Shown piece by piece: positions 36,090-49,347 of a stretch of 64,000 bases of DNA. Position numbers and translations under genes: made by a program. This DNA is from Tetrahymena thermophila SB210 (lineage: Eukaryota; Ciliophora; Oligohymenophorea; Hymenostomatida; Tetrahymenidae). The first letter of the stretch is position 1. Each line of letters starts with the position of its first letter. The notes beneath the pieces are model-generated. The model saw nothing but the letters and a program-made list of their open reading frames with translations, was not told where the DNA came from and did no database searches. Where the stretch lies: contig NW_002476155.1 in NCBI RefSeq assembly GCF_000189635.1, forward strand, positions 248,001-312,000, read 5' to 3'.

Positions 36090-39000
36090 TCAAAAGTTAT
36101 TTTTGGAGTGCTTTGCAACTTGGAGTTTCAACCCTTGCAGCGAAAGACGAGTGAAAAGTGTGCATTTTTAGAAATTTTTGATTTGATCATTTTGAGATTT
36201 AATGGTCTGCTGAATTTGAATAGATGACTATTTCTCAATTTAGGAATACTATTGCTATGACATGTACTCACTAAAATGAGCACATATGTGCTTGTGTCTC
36301 ACAACTATAACATATAGCTATCCATCTTGAGCTTCTAAGAAGGACATTTTAGAACTATGAAAATATTTTCTACATTAATCGCATGGATAATCTTCTAATT
36401 AATATTATCCAACAAGGAATTCATTAGAGTCTATCATTTTCATCACAGAATTGTTGGCAAACAATGTAACGAAATAGTTGCTTCCACTGCTAGAGTTTTC
36501 AATCAAAAGGATATCCTTTGCTTTAGATTCTCCTTTGTACAAAGTTTTAATGAGTTTCTTTTCTTTTATATCCCACAACTTTATATGATTACGCTCACTG
36601 GTAACAATATAATCAGGATTAGTCTTAAGCGACACAAAGCAATTAACACTGTTTGCCTCCTCAAGACGTTTGATCTGTGTGCATCTAATTAACTTGTTCT
36701 TAGTAGGAGATAAAACTTCTTTACCAACTTTGGTAGAAGCATCTTTATCTTATAATTAACTTACAGTCTAAATCATTTATGGTTTATCATACCCTAAATT
36801 AATATGAGGATTTGTATTATTTGCTTAAGCGCTTTCAGCTTCCTCATACTAGTTAAATGGTATTTTTTGAGACTATTAAATATTATTGAAATACCCAAAT
36901 CCAGTGGATATTTCATCACTCTGCTACTCTTAATCATAATCTAGTTTCCATAAGATAATACCACCTTAGTTGTAGTCCATTCTATGAGCAGAAATAAACA
37001 TTTCTTGCTTTTTAATTAAAGAAAGACGATGAACAATCTATCCTTGAGTATCAAGCTTAAATAAGAGGTTATCTTGTACGTAATCCCAAATAAAAATTCT
37101 TCCATCCCAATCACCACAACACAAATTATTGTTGTCTTGAAGATCTAATAGAGACATTCCTCTAAAGAATCCTTCTTTTCTAAATTCCATGATTGGATAT
37201 ATTTTTTAGTTTCTAATAAAATTAGTATCCCAAATCTTAACTGAATTTTCACTACCTCCTAGCTGTTATAATTAAAAAGTAAATTTTTATCCTATAAAAA
37301 TGTATTAAAAATAAATGTAAGCATATAAATAAATGTTGCACATATTTTATAAAGAAATAATAAAAATTTACAAGTCTAAAGCCATATTCACTCATTTTTC
37401 TTTCTGGATTTTCAAGTATTTGTTCTGCTACACTCTTAAATACAGAAGTATCCTTAAAGAGCTTGAGTGTAGAAAGGGAATAAATCCAGTTTTTGCATTC
37501 TATTTCTTGCAATAGTTTATTTGCTTCCATTAGATAAATTTATATGTAGTTATTTGTCAATCCAATAGCAACTATGTTCTCTGCTAATACAGCAAGAGAA
37601 GTGACACATACATTTTCGTTTATTTGCAGAGATTTGGTTGATTAGCTTCTTTCTAAAAAGAAGTTCTTTTATTCTTATCTAATTAAGCAGTTTTTTTTTT
37701 CATGTGAAAATGCAATTTATTGCTTCTCAATACCTAAAAAAATAAAATAAAATTTTAAATAAATAAAACTATTATCTATCTAAATCTATAATTTACTTTC
37801 TGAAAAGCTTTAGTCTATTATATATGTTTTCGATCTTTCTTTTTTCAACGGTGAGTTAGGCCAGTCTTTACTGTTAATTCTAATATCTCCTATTAAAGGA
37901 GAATTATCATTTTGATTCTTACTCATGCTTAGATTTTGATGCTTACTTTTATACTAAAGTTCATTCTTTAAGAAAATATCGCTAGAATTTAATTAATCTT
38001 GATCTTCAAAGAACTGAAATTCAGGCATTCTTGGGTTTACTGTAAATCTAGAAGTCACATTCCTTGTATATCTGTTAGAATTAGGATCAGTAATATTAGT
38101 ACTTTAAGTTATACTCTATTACTACTATAAATCTTCAAATAAAAATTTTTCTAAGGGAGTATTTAGAAGATTTTATTCTATGCTTTCAATAATTTTGTTG
38201 CTTAAAAGCTCTATCTTTTTTATTATTTAAAGTATGAATTTTATTAAAATTAAAAAACAAATATTTTTTTGGGAAAAAAATCTTATTGTTTGTCAAAGTA
38301 AAAATTATTTTATTCAGTTAAAAAAATGGTATCTAATTCTTTATTTTTGTTGATATAAAAATCAAAAATAAATTATAAAACAAATAAATACACCAAAATT
38401 TGAAATTAGGAAAGAAGGAGGGTAATTTTCAATTAAATCAAAATTGATATTTAGCTATTTTGAGTATTTGGAGTATGAATTAATTAATTAACTAATATTG
38501 ATTTGATTAATTTTAGTTATATGATTTAATGAATGATTAAAGTTAATTTTAAGCGTTTTATTCAAAAATAATGAAAGACAGAGGCTGGTATTTAAAGAAA
38601 ATAACATCATTTTTACTTTATTTGTTTATTTGACTGATTAATTTTTAAGATTAGAAAGTAAAACAAACAATTAAAAAATAATGATTGATGAAAAAGAAAT
38701 TAAAGCAAAAAGAAGAAGAAAAACAAAAACAAAAGAGTCTTTGAATAAATTAATTAATTAATTAATTAAATCAATGAGAAGCAAAAAAAAATAATTACAC
38801 CAATTGCTTGATATTAAATTTTACAAGTAAATGAAAATTGAAAATTTTTAGCACACAAAGCAAAATTAAAAATATTTTACCTGCAGTTTGATGCTGCTCA
38901 GTGAAAAAACTTCAAAATTATGGGATTAATATGTGGGTGGATTAGTTGTTTGATCGGTCAACAATATTGACAAATCATGTATTGAATTCATATTATATTC

Positions 39001-39693
39001 CGTTGCTTTATCTTCTACAGTATATTTTTTCAACATCTTATTGATTTCTTTCAAAAAATGAATAGCTTCTTCTTCGTTGCTGTTATTAAGTCTCTTGTAC
39101 AAATTTTTATATTCTGAGCATTCGCGAAGTATTTTATATTCAGCACCATTACCTGCATCTAGCTAACTCTTAAAATGGGAGTAGTTTTTCTTGTAAATTT
39201 TAAGTTGCTCATCCATTTTTCTATTCAAATCTGCCTTTATTCCCTCCATCTACTGCTAGAAGGTTTCGACTATAGTCTATATGTCCTTCTCAATTTTTGA
39301 CTTTTATAGCTATATGAATTTTTCAAATTCTTGTATATTTTACTTTTCGCTAAAAGTCAACTAGTCGAAATTTTCTCTGAACACCTCTTAGTTGTTTTCA
39401 GGACAAACCACTTAAAATCTTTTTGCAATCATTTAAATGCCTACCTCAATAGGTTGGATGAATTTTGAGCATTCGTCCTTATGACGCATGTCCTTTTGTA
39501 TGCATACTTAACAAAATAATTAATCCTATCGATCGCAGTTGGGATTGCAACATATTTCTGTCACAAGTTGGTTATCGTGCTTTTCACAAAATATCTTTAA
39601 TTATAAATCTTCATCAAATTATCCGATGATCTGGTCCTACAATTTTATACGATCGCTGCTAATCTTGCTTGATAAATCTTTGGACACTGACAT
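36090..39693 (-). CDS. B-box zinc finger, coiled coil and WD40-repeat protein
   Basis: Four exons (38881-39693, 37797-38214, 37372-37733, 36090-37262) join in phase to 921 residues. The N-terminus has a B-box-like zinc site (CEKHDNQLVTEICCNPNC, then LFCQVCIQKDMRHKDEC). A coiled coil of about 150 residues follows (EKFIQLQKSKIEKDIQTIVE), and after a polar linker come WD40-type blades: VTSLAVLAENIVAIGLTNN, LGGSENSVKIWD, LCCGDWDGRIFIWD and VTSERNHIKLWDIKEK. This tripartite plan recalls TRIM proteins but lacks the RING finger, so ubiquitin-ligase activity should not be assumed. The C-terminus has an extra CDQCRKYF pair and a helical Gln/Ser tail. Ciliates have many B-box/WD proteins of unknown role; scaffold function is the best guess. 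Confidence 0.87.
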
Positions 39694-41183
39694 TTTCTTT
39701 TTATTTCTATATGAAATGTAAACTTGCTTTGGTTTGAGCTTATGGGATTATATGGCTATTTTTCGATTTTCACTTGATTTATTTTCCCTATTTATTAATT
39801 GTTTGCTATCGCCTTAGTCTTACTTTAAATCTAAACTAATTTAATTTACTTAATGATTATTTGTTTTAATAATTCTTTTAAGCAAATTTTTATGTATTTT
39901 TCTTTTATTGTTTGCAACAAGCTATAAATTTCAATGTTTATTTGCATTCAATCTCTTTATCTTCTTAACTATTTTCTTTATTTTATAAATTTTCTTTTTC
40001 TTCTTCTTCATTCATAATTTATTAGCTATCCATTTAGTTTTTTACTTACCTACCTACCCACCTATTATTTTTTTATGATTTTTGTATAACATCTTACAAA
40101 CAAATTTCCCATCTTGTTTATAAATTAATTGAATATTTTCTCAAAACCTCTTCATTACTTTCATAATAAGAAGTAATGAATAAATTTACTATATATTTTT
40201 TAATTAATCTATTCTATTTTTAACTTATCAATAAAAAAGTAATTCAAAATATCAAAATTTTTTAATTTAAAATGAGAATTTAATTTAAATTTTACCCAAC
40301 CATATATTAATTTCAAATATAAATAATCTTAGTAATTTTATTTAATTAATATGTGATAATCAGTATCTTATTTTAAAATTTATTTGTTAAAAATTTTAGT
40401 TTATTTCATTATTAAAAAAAATTATTATGAAAAAATAAAATAAATTGAAATTAACTAATATTTTAATTAGAATTTCTCAATAATGATTAATTTTTATAAG
40501 TTCATATTTTTGTATCCTAAAAAGTATATCTTTTATTTTTAGTTTTTTAAACTATTTTAAGTTATAAAAATTAATATGAATTAAATTTTATAAAAAGTAT
40601 TAAATCATTTATTTTCCAAAGTTTTAACTATTCAAAACGTTTAATCAATTTCATTTTTCATAATAATTTTATTTTATTAAAAAGATAAGCAATTAATTAG
40701 TTTGAAAAAATAGATATCAAAAATTATTTTTCAAAATAAACTAAAAATTATTCAAAATTATATTTTTTAAAGCATTTTTTGTAAAGATTTTATTTAATAT
40801 ATACAAATATTTATTTAAATAAATACCAATAGATTCTTTTTATTTAAATAGCTTTTTTTATGTTAAAATTTGTAATTTTTAAATAAATAATTCTCTTATG
40901 AGTTTCTTTAAAACTCTAAAAACAAAAGTAAAGAAGAGATATTTTTATTAAATCAACTAAAAATATTTAAAATTATAAATTTTAATTCATTTTTAATTTT
41001 ATATTTTGCTATGATTTTGCTTTAATTATAAGTGAATTTTTACAAAAATGTATATAAATTTAGAAACAATTAATTTTTTTTTTATTAAATAATTTAAGCT
41101 ACTGTTTTTGTTTTAAATATTTTATTATTTTTATCTTTAAATTGAAATTTATTTTTGAATTTCGATAAAATTTCTTATTTGAT
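39694..41183. other. 1.5-kb intergenic AT-rich region
   Basis: This stretch lies between the start of the B-box gene and the end of the cyclic-nucleotide-binding gene, both on the minus strand. It contains a pyrimidine-rich leader-like part next to 39694 and then nearly pure A+T. I see no gene in it. Confidence 0.55.
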
Positions 41184-44100
41184 TCAAAAGTAAGAACGAT
41201 GTGTATTATTAAAAGATAAATCTCTTGATTTATTTCCTTATTTTTTTATTTTATTAAGGTATATCTTTGATTAATCTATTAATTCATCAAAAATAACTTA
41301 TTTATTTTATTCAGAATTTTTTTAGTCATCTGCTATGACCAACTTTTATTTTTGAGTGTGTCTATTCATAAATTAAGAAATCGTTTATTTTACTTAATAT
41401 CTGTTTAATTATTGAATTTTATTTGCTGTTGATTTCTAAAAATACAAATCAGAATTTAAAATTTCGTTTTCTTCTCGCTTTTCTTGGTTTAATGAAAGTG
41501 GTTTATGAGTTGGATTAAACTCTCTAAATGGCTTTGGTAAAAATTCTTTAAATCCTTCAAGTAAAATTGATGTATTTTTTTCTGCATAATCAACAGGAGT
41601 AGATGATTTCAATATTTAATTTCTTGTAATAGGTCTTGATAAATCCTACATTATCTAGCTTGTAGCTCTTTATTTTTATCTTGATTATTACCGAGAAGAG
41701 TATTAAATATTTTAATTCAAAGTAAAACTATTAGGAGATATACTATTTTCTCTATTGCCTCTGCTAGTTGTAGTTCTTGATTCATAATTTCGAGCAGATT
41801 AGTTTCCTGGTAATGGCTGGTTATTACTATTGTATCTTTTAGCATTAATAGAATCTCTGTATGTTAATACTTGATGCTAACAAATATTTTATGAATTATA
41901 GAATTAAGAAAGTGTTGAATATTGTTATTTATTTTATATGTTAGACAAGTTAGTAAATTTATTTTTTTATAAGGGGTAATTTATGCTTGAAAGATCATCC
42001 GAATTCCCAATTCCACTTTTAATAGAAGAAGCTCCCCCATTTGAGGAATACTTATTTGGTGAATTTTAAAAATTATATTTCCCACTATTTAGCTTAAGTT
42101 ATGGAATCTTTTTTCTTTCAACCATAGGTATTGTTGGAACAGCATTTATCGAAGTTTAAAATATTTTTTTCCCCATAACTTCTTATTAGCCTTTTTATTC
42201 ACTTAGCTCTTCATTTTTACTGATACTATACAGATGACTTTAATTTAAGTAGTAATCCATAACATTATTAATTTCATTTTTTAATTCTGCTTGTTCATTT
42301 TCAATGATAGACTGTTGTGGTTTATTTAGATTAATACTTTAGATATGTGAGCTGTCTTCATCAATTGATTGTATTTCTTTAATTGTGATTTTATGATTTT
42401 AATCGATTTAAATTTTATTTGAAGATAAATTCAGACTATGATTTAATTATCTTCGACAATCATTTCGAGAACTCATTTGTGATGAGGGTGTATTTAAACA
42501 TGAAGGACTATCTTTCCGAATAGCTTTATTTTCTCTTAACTCATGCAATTTATAGTCAAAATAGCCTGCATTTCTCAGTACACCATATATTTTATCCATT
42601 TAGCCGATTCCATTTCTCCATTCACCAAGATAGTTTTTCCTTTTTGGTTACTTTTAAAGATGCTTTCTGACTTACCTATCTAATTCTTCTTCATTTTTTA
42701 AAGGATTAATCAAAGGAATACCAATTCCTTTTTCGTCCATCATTAGATTTTTTCTATTGTATTATAAGTATCTAATCATACTAGATTTATTCATTAATTC
42801 AGCCTCTTCTTCGAAATTTCCTGATTAGTTAAGCGAATTTTATCTTTTTTTTTCATTTGATTTGTTAATGATCTATTTAAAAGTAATAATTAAAATTAGT
42901 AAATAAACTGAAAAATAAATATTTAAATACTTCATTTGCTTTTTCTATGAGATTTGGAATATAATTTAATTATTCTTAAAATTAATTAGGAGTTTAGCTT
43001 TATTCTATCTATTTTTTTTCCCTTGGGCTATTTCGACTCTGCAGTTAAGGAGATTTTATGGGACTCTATGATCCTTTCTCATTTTAAATTTGAATTTTTT
43101 AAGGTGAATTAGAATTTTATCTTTTCATCACAACTGAAGAATTTTATATGCCTACCCCACTACTTTGATCAATCAGAATATCCAAATTTTTAATGAATAA
43201 TTAGCTTTAATCAACATTTTTATTATTACTACTTATAACTTCTAAACTACTGTTCTTTTGAATTTACTCAGAACCTCTTCTATTTTAATAATATTTTTTA
43301 TAATATTCTTCTTGTTCTTACAGTAATCTTTATTCCTTTAATTTATCGTATCTCAGTTCAGCTCTATTTTCCCTCAAAAGTTTCTTGAAATTTTATAAAT
43401 TATATTCAATCAGATTAACATGATCTTAAAATATTTATTCCTTTAAATGTATTCGAGATATAATTGTCCTTTGCGCTATATCTCTTGCAAGAATTCTTTC
43501 CCTAAATACTTGTTTCATAATTACAATGATTTCTCCACCTTCAGTACTCTCACATTTAATGCTATATTACCTCTTTCTGTTTTTAATGATATCTTCTTCT
43601 CCTACTAAATCTTTATCACCTAGCTCTAATACCTATTGAGATTAAAAATTAAATATATATTTTTATATTATTTTAAAAAAATATTTTACCTTTTTAATTT
43701 CTTTTTTTTACTTCAAAGAAGACTCGTTAACATTAAAAGGAAGTTTTACTACCTTTTCTTTATTCTTCTTTTTAGAAGGCTTTTCGTTTTAAATAATCAA
43801 GTCATTATTGCTTATATCTTCCATAACTAAAGGTTTTTACACTAAAAACTCTTTATAAACATAGAATTTACCCTTTGTAACTATAGCAACAAAGTTAGCC
43901 TTATCACCTTCCTTAAAAATGAAATCACCTCTATTTAATTACCGTTTATTTATATTCAAATATACATCCCTCAAGAAATGAAATGGCCATCCATTAAAAC
44001 AAGGAAGTGACCCAAGAAACTCTGTTTATTTCTGCAATTTTTTTTCTTCAACAGGCTTTAATATAGCAACAAAATCTTGCTTTTCCATTACAGCAAAATG

Positions 44101-44823
44101 AGAATCTTCAGAGCAAGTAATAGTACCTGTTCTAGATTTATTACAAATTAAACCTATTTCGCCAAAGCAAGCACCAGGTTTTAATATCTTTTATAGATAC
44201 AAAACTGTATCTTTTTTTTCATTTTTCTATTCAGAGTTATTATTAGCAGCATTGTTTTGATTATTTTATCCTTAATTTTTTTAGAGAACATCAAGATCTT
44301 ATTCAACCTCATCTTCATCACTTGGTTTTATGCCATGCATTTCAAGTACACCATTCAGAAGAATGTAAAATTTATCTGATTAATCAACTATTAGCATTAG
44401 TTATAAAATAATTTTATTCAAAATTTTTTAAGTTTTATTAATTTTAAATAATTTGGTATTCCAATTTGAAAAAGTAATTACAAATTCTAAAAACAATAGT
44501 TCCTTTTTTCATATATTCATATTTAAATTTGTAGCAAGCTTATTCATGTAAATCTTAAAGTTTGCTTTCATAATAGCTTTGAAAAAAACTTAATCCGGCA
44601 GTCTTACTTCGAATTAGCTCTACTTCTTCACTTGATTTATTTTCACTTTTTAAAGCTTCAATTAGTTCCTTCATATAAAAAAATCATATTAAATGTAAAA
44701 AAATAGTAAAAAAAAATGAATTAATAAGCAAAACGAAATATTATCATGATTTACATCAGAATATAGCTGTTCTTTTACTTATTTTTTATTTCTAGATTAT
44801 ATTGTTTGAGATATCTTTCTCAT
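41184..44823 (-). CDS. Tandem cyclic-nucleotide-binding-domain protein
   Basis: Five exons (44779-44823, 44482-44668, 43690-44387, 42931-43632, 41184-42872) join in phase to 1106 residues. The first cNMP-binding fold shows a YMKKGTIVFR strand, DQSDKFYILLNGVLE and a phosphate-binding cassette, GACFGEIGLICNKSRTGTI, with the Glu and Arg in place. A second fold follows: LNRGDFIFKEGDKANFVAIV, TKGKFYVYKE, then VLELGDKDLVGEEDIIKN, a degenerate cassette. After a coiled coil (EYNLQNFKKLLRENRAELRY) come some 600 residues rich in Ser, Asn and Gln. There are no membrane segments, kinase or exchange-factor domain, so it is neither a channel nor a PKA catalytic chain, and it lacks a PKA inhibitor site I can recognise. 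It may be a cAMP/cGMP-sensing scaffold. Confidence 0.88.
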
Positions 44824-45763
44824 CTCAGATAGATTGATTAAAGATAACTTTCTTCAGAAGTTCCGTTTATCTTCAATCAGTTTAATGATATATGTATATT
44901 TCTTATATTTAGTAATCTATTCAGATAAATTATTAATTTAGTGTAAATTTTTATTGGTTAAAATTTACATTTTAACTGTAATTAGAAATATCTTACTAAA
45001 TTAATTGATATATTTTTTTTTTTGCTAAAAACTAATTGTGTCAAAAATTACCCAAAGGATGAAAACAATATAAAATTCAATACTTTGACTTGAATGGATA
45101 TTGTGTGTTGGTTTTTACTTTTAATGATAATTATATGTCATCCATCAACTCAAGCAAAGGTATAATATTATCACAAAATATTCTACAAAATTTATAATTA
45201 ATTTTAAGTTGTGAAAAAATGAATGAAGCAAAAATAAATAAAGATTTAAACAGAACAACAAATTGAAAATGAAAATAGGTGAGTTAAAAATATTTAATTA
45301 CTTTACTAACAAATAAATGATTATTAAATTTTATTATAATTTTATCAAATAATGTAATTGAATTAGCATTAATTATTAATAAGATTTGTGTGTTGAAATG
45401 GTAATATTAAAAACATATTAAAATAATACAAAATAATAAACATTTATTAAGAGTTTTTTTCAAAAAATTTTAAGATAACAATTTAAAATTAAAAAAGTTA
45501 TTGTAATTTATTTTTATTCATTATTAGAAATTTAATAATATCTAAATTGAAAAAAATAATTGAATCAATTTATTTTGATCAAAACCACTTAATATTTAGA
45601 ATACTTTATGAAAGGATTTGTTTTATTAAAAAAATAATTTTAGTTCAACTAATACTTACATTCATAAAAACAACTCTCACAATAGAGAAATTACAAATAA
45701 TTTACAAATTTAAAGAGAAAGTTAGAAAGTTAAATAGATAAATGATTAACTATAAATAAAATT
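44824..45763. other. Intergenic AT-rich region
   Basis: This is the 5' flank of the cyclic-nucleotide-binding gene and the 3' flank of the next. No gene or RNA was recognised in it. Confidence 0.5.
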
Positions 45764-47917
45764 TCATTTTTATTAAGTAATTTATTTTTATTACTGCTTT
45801 TACTAAAGAGCCTTTTATTATAATAATTTCAGCTATTGAAGCTTTATAAACTGCTACTGTTCTTTGGCGTTATCTTACTCTTCTATCTCAATACGTAAAT
45901 GATTTTTTCTATTCTTTTTACGTTAAGGAGGTTTCTTTGATAGTAATTAATTTTTATCATTATTTAAATTATTTGCAGAGAGATCTCCTTAATTAGCATT
46001 CTATTTCCTGTCAGATAAATGGTTTTACTCCATTTCATAAAGACCAGATTTATCATCATCTTGTGCTAATTAAATATGATTTCCGTTTGTTTTTATTGAA
46101 TTTTTAGTTGATTATGGCTTTTTAATAGTGTTTCCGCTATGGTCTCCTGAACTATGACCTTTTTCTATATCTTCATGATTATCACTTTATTTTTCTCCAT
46201 CTTCTCCAACTTCATCCAATTATTCAGGATCCTCAAGCTATCTATTTTAGCACTTAACATAAATTAACGTAGATATAATGATGAATGCTAAACCTACAAC
46301 TACTATAATATATAGGAACGTTTGATCTCCTTTACTGTTACTATCTTGTTTATTCTTATCATTACTATTATTATTATTATTGTTGTTGGTGTTATTTTTA
46401 TTATCATTATTACTATTATTGTTTTCATTTATTTTGTCATTTTTATTATCATTATTTTAATTACTGTTATTATTATTATTTTAATTACTGTTGTTATCAT
46501 TATCATTTGCATCATAACTTTGATCAGTATCCATTAACACTCTTGTATTAATTTCAATTAAATTATTTTAGATAATTTATTCATCTTGAATCAAAACACG
46601 AAGGTATATTCCTTGAAGATCATTTATTTAATTAATTGCTTTTAAAACATACTTAGTTTCAATTGAAAATATACCTAAGCCATTATAAATAGCTTATGGT
46701 TAGTCAGATTCTAATTATTATTTGCTAAAATAAAGCTTGGATTTTATATTTTCAGAAATGTTTTAATTTTAAGAGTTTAAAGATTTTAAATTAAATAGCA
46801 AAGAAGAATTATTAACTTTTTCTTAATTTAAATAAAAGAGGTTCTTTTTATCTTAGTCTTAGCTAGATAAATGCTCTAAGAATGGATTTTAAAATTTTAT
46901 TAATAACTAGGATTAATTAATTTCTTTGTTTAAGTTACTAATTAAAGGAGTGGTTAAAATAACATTTCTAACTTTTTTAGAGACTATATTATATTTATAA
47001 GCTATAACCATCCAATTTTTATTGTTATTGTTATTTGAAACTTGTATCCTCAGTTCATTGTTTGTTTATTCTGCTGTGATTTACTAGAGCTTCTTGGGAT
47101 CAAATTCGATAACAAATTAACGATTCTACAGTAAGTTGCTTTAAAATAATATACTGTCTTAAGAGATTGGTGTTTTATTTAATGTTATATTAACTTCTTT
47201 TTATAAATCTACTTGTTAGTTTGATTAGCTATTTTTTCCAAAAAGAGATCCGTTGGGATTTAAGAAGAAAACTTCTATCTGGCATATATCATCATCGTTT
47301 TGTAATTGTTTTAAGTTAATTTATGGTAGTTATATGTTTACTTATTTTACTGTATCATCATTTAATAAGGTAATACCTGAATTTTAACTTGCCACTATGT
47401 CTATAACTTCTGTATTATCTGTTTTTGTGAAATTCTGTGGTATTATTCTTGCAATAGGTTTATAGTTTACTCCAGGTCTTTTAAACATAAGATAAAATGT
47501 TTATCCAGGTTTTACATTGCTGGATAGATTACTGATAATGCATGATTAGGTATAGGAAAGGGAGCATGTAATGTAATTAATATTGTGATGGGTTGAATTT
47601 TTTTCTGATTATCTGTTAACCTATTTTAGGTCTTAAAGACTCTAAGTAATGATGATAGAAGGATTTAATGTGAAATCATTTAAATTAGCTACATTCAAAA
47701 GTAAATAGTCTGACTCCTTGCTTGCTTAAAATAGGAAGATATTCTACTCACCATCAGTCTAATTTTTAGCTTTCCAATCAAGATTGGTGATGCAAAAAGG
47801 AACTTTTTCTGCTACTTTTATAACTTCTTTTTCATTTAAAGTGCACTCTACCTTCTATATGAAAGCTACTAAAACCAGTATTGCTAAACCTAAAATTTTC
47901 TTATTTTAATTCACCAT
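45764..47917 (-). CDS. Type I membrane protein with Asn/Asp-rich stalk
   Basis: This is a single exon of 717 residues from ATG 47915-47917 to TGA 45764-45766. The N-terminus is a signal peptide (KKILGLAILVLVAFIQKVEC). The ectodomain of about 460 residues is built of strands with alternating hydrophobics and few Cys, so it may be a beta-sandwich. Next is a low-complexity stalk of about 65 residues of Asn and Asp. One transmembrane helix follows at about residues 532-553 (FLYIIVVVGLAFIIISTLIY), ended by VKC. The cytoplasmic tail of about 160 residues is acidic first (EDPEQLDEVGEDGEK), then basic (PPQRKKNRKNH) and ends in Gln-rich coiled coil. No known ectodomain was recognised. A cell-surface or vacuolar receptor-like role is possible. 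Confidence 0.88.
46340..46540. repeat. AAT/GAT-type trinucleotide tract inside the coding region
   Basis: On the coding (minus) strand this is a run of AAT, AAC, GAT and AGT codons giving the Asn/Asp stalk of the membrane protein at 45764-47917. It is likely to vary in length between strains. Confidence 0.8.
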
Positions 47918-49347
47918 TTTCTATGAATACCTTTTTATTTGAGAAATTTATTATTCTTATTTGTTATTTTTCAAAAATAAACATAATTACTTTTAATCTA
48001 TAGGATTATTATAATAAAAACTTTAATAACCTTAAAGTAGTTGTTTGTAATCTAACTATTTTTTTTTGTTCATTGAGCATGCATTTCCAAATTTTTTAAC
48101 TTTAATTCATAATCAAAAGACTATTTTTTTCTTGCTTTTATTTAATTTTTCCCATTTAATTCTAATTTAACAATAGTAGGAAATATTTTAATGAGGCATA
48201 GAATATGTTTGATTTCTCAAATTAAATGATAGTTTTCTTAAGTAAATAACAAAAAAATAAATAAAATGCACCTCATTTAGAAGCACGTTAATTATATTTT
48301 TTCAAGTAATTAATAATCCTTTACAATTTTTCAAAATCAATTAATGTTATTTGTTTAGCTTAACAGCAAAATAAAGAACATAAAAAATAAATAATACTTT
48401 ATTCAAAATATTTAAACATCAAATGTATTATTTAAAAAACAAATATTACTTCAATGAAAATTATTTGGTGGAATTCAAGTTTATGATAAAAATTTATTTA
48501 ATAAAAATTATTTAATTACTAAAGTAATTGAATCTAATATAATATTCAAAATTACTTTAAAATCAAATATTATTTTAATTCTTTCAAACCGAATTTTATT
48601 TATTGAGAGTTAAAAAAATATTTTAACTTTTTAATAAAAATTTTATGTTAATAGATTTTGATAATTTTCATTTTAAAATTCAATAAAATTATGAATTTAT
48701 TTTTTAACTTTTTGTACAACACACACTCCAATTGTAAAATTAAAAAAATAAAATATTATTTAACCTTTGTAAATATTTTTAAAGGCTGGAAATTTATTAT
48801 TTAATTTTTAAAAATGATGTTAAAAAATAAAAATATAAAAGTTTAGTTTGAATTTGATTTTTATTTCTAATATTTTTTGACTTTCTATTAAATTAACTAT
48901 GAAATCATTCATATTTACATACAAACATAAATGCATGGATATTTAAAATTATGGATTTGAGTAGTGATCACTAAAAAATTTGAAAATAATAGAAAAGAAA
49001 GTTAAATAATTTAAAGGATAAGAGAGGATTATTCACCAGCAAAATTCATAACATATTAATTACTAATTAAAAGAAAAATCAAATAAAGTATATTGCAAAA
49101 TAATATATATACGTATAAATATTTATAAATTCATTAAAATAAAGAAGCAAGATTTGTGTTGACTACTAATTCCCCTCATAATAAAAAAGGAACTAGGGAG
49201 TATATAAAGAAGAACTTCACATTTTAGAGCATAAACACTTAAAGATATCCTAAAAAGTTTAAATACATTTTAGTGAAGCTCAAAAATAGAATAAAAATAA
49301 CTCTACGAGGTTGATAAAAAAATATTTAGTGTTATACTTCAAACATT
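47918..49347. promoter_or_regulatory. Divergent 5' flanks of the membrane protein and NEK genes
   Basis: This is 1.4 kb of strongly AT-rich DNA between two divergent starts. It must hold both promoters. No defined element could be picked out. Confidence 0.4.

Noticed and set aside
45547-45741. Plus-strand frame of Ile/Lys-rich residues in the spacer downstream of the membrane-protein gene.
   Set aside because: Composition follows the AT-rich DNA only; no motif, no start context and no continuation in the ciliate code.
46322-46537. Plus-strand standard-code frame of hydrophobic Ile/Val residues, like a membrane peptide.
   Set aside because: It is the antisense of the Asn/Asp codon tract in the real minus-strand gene.
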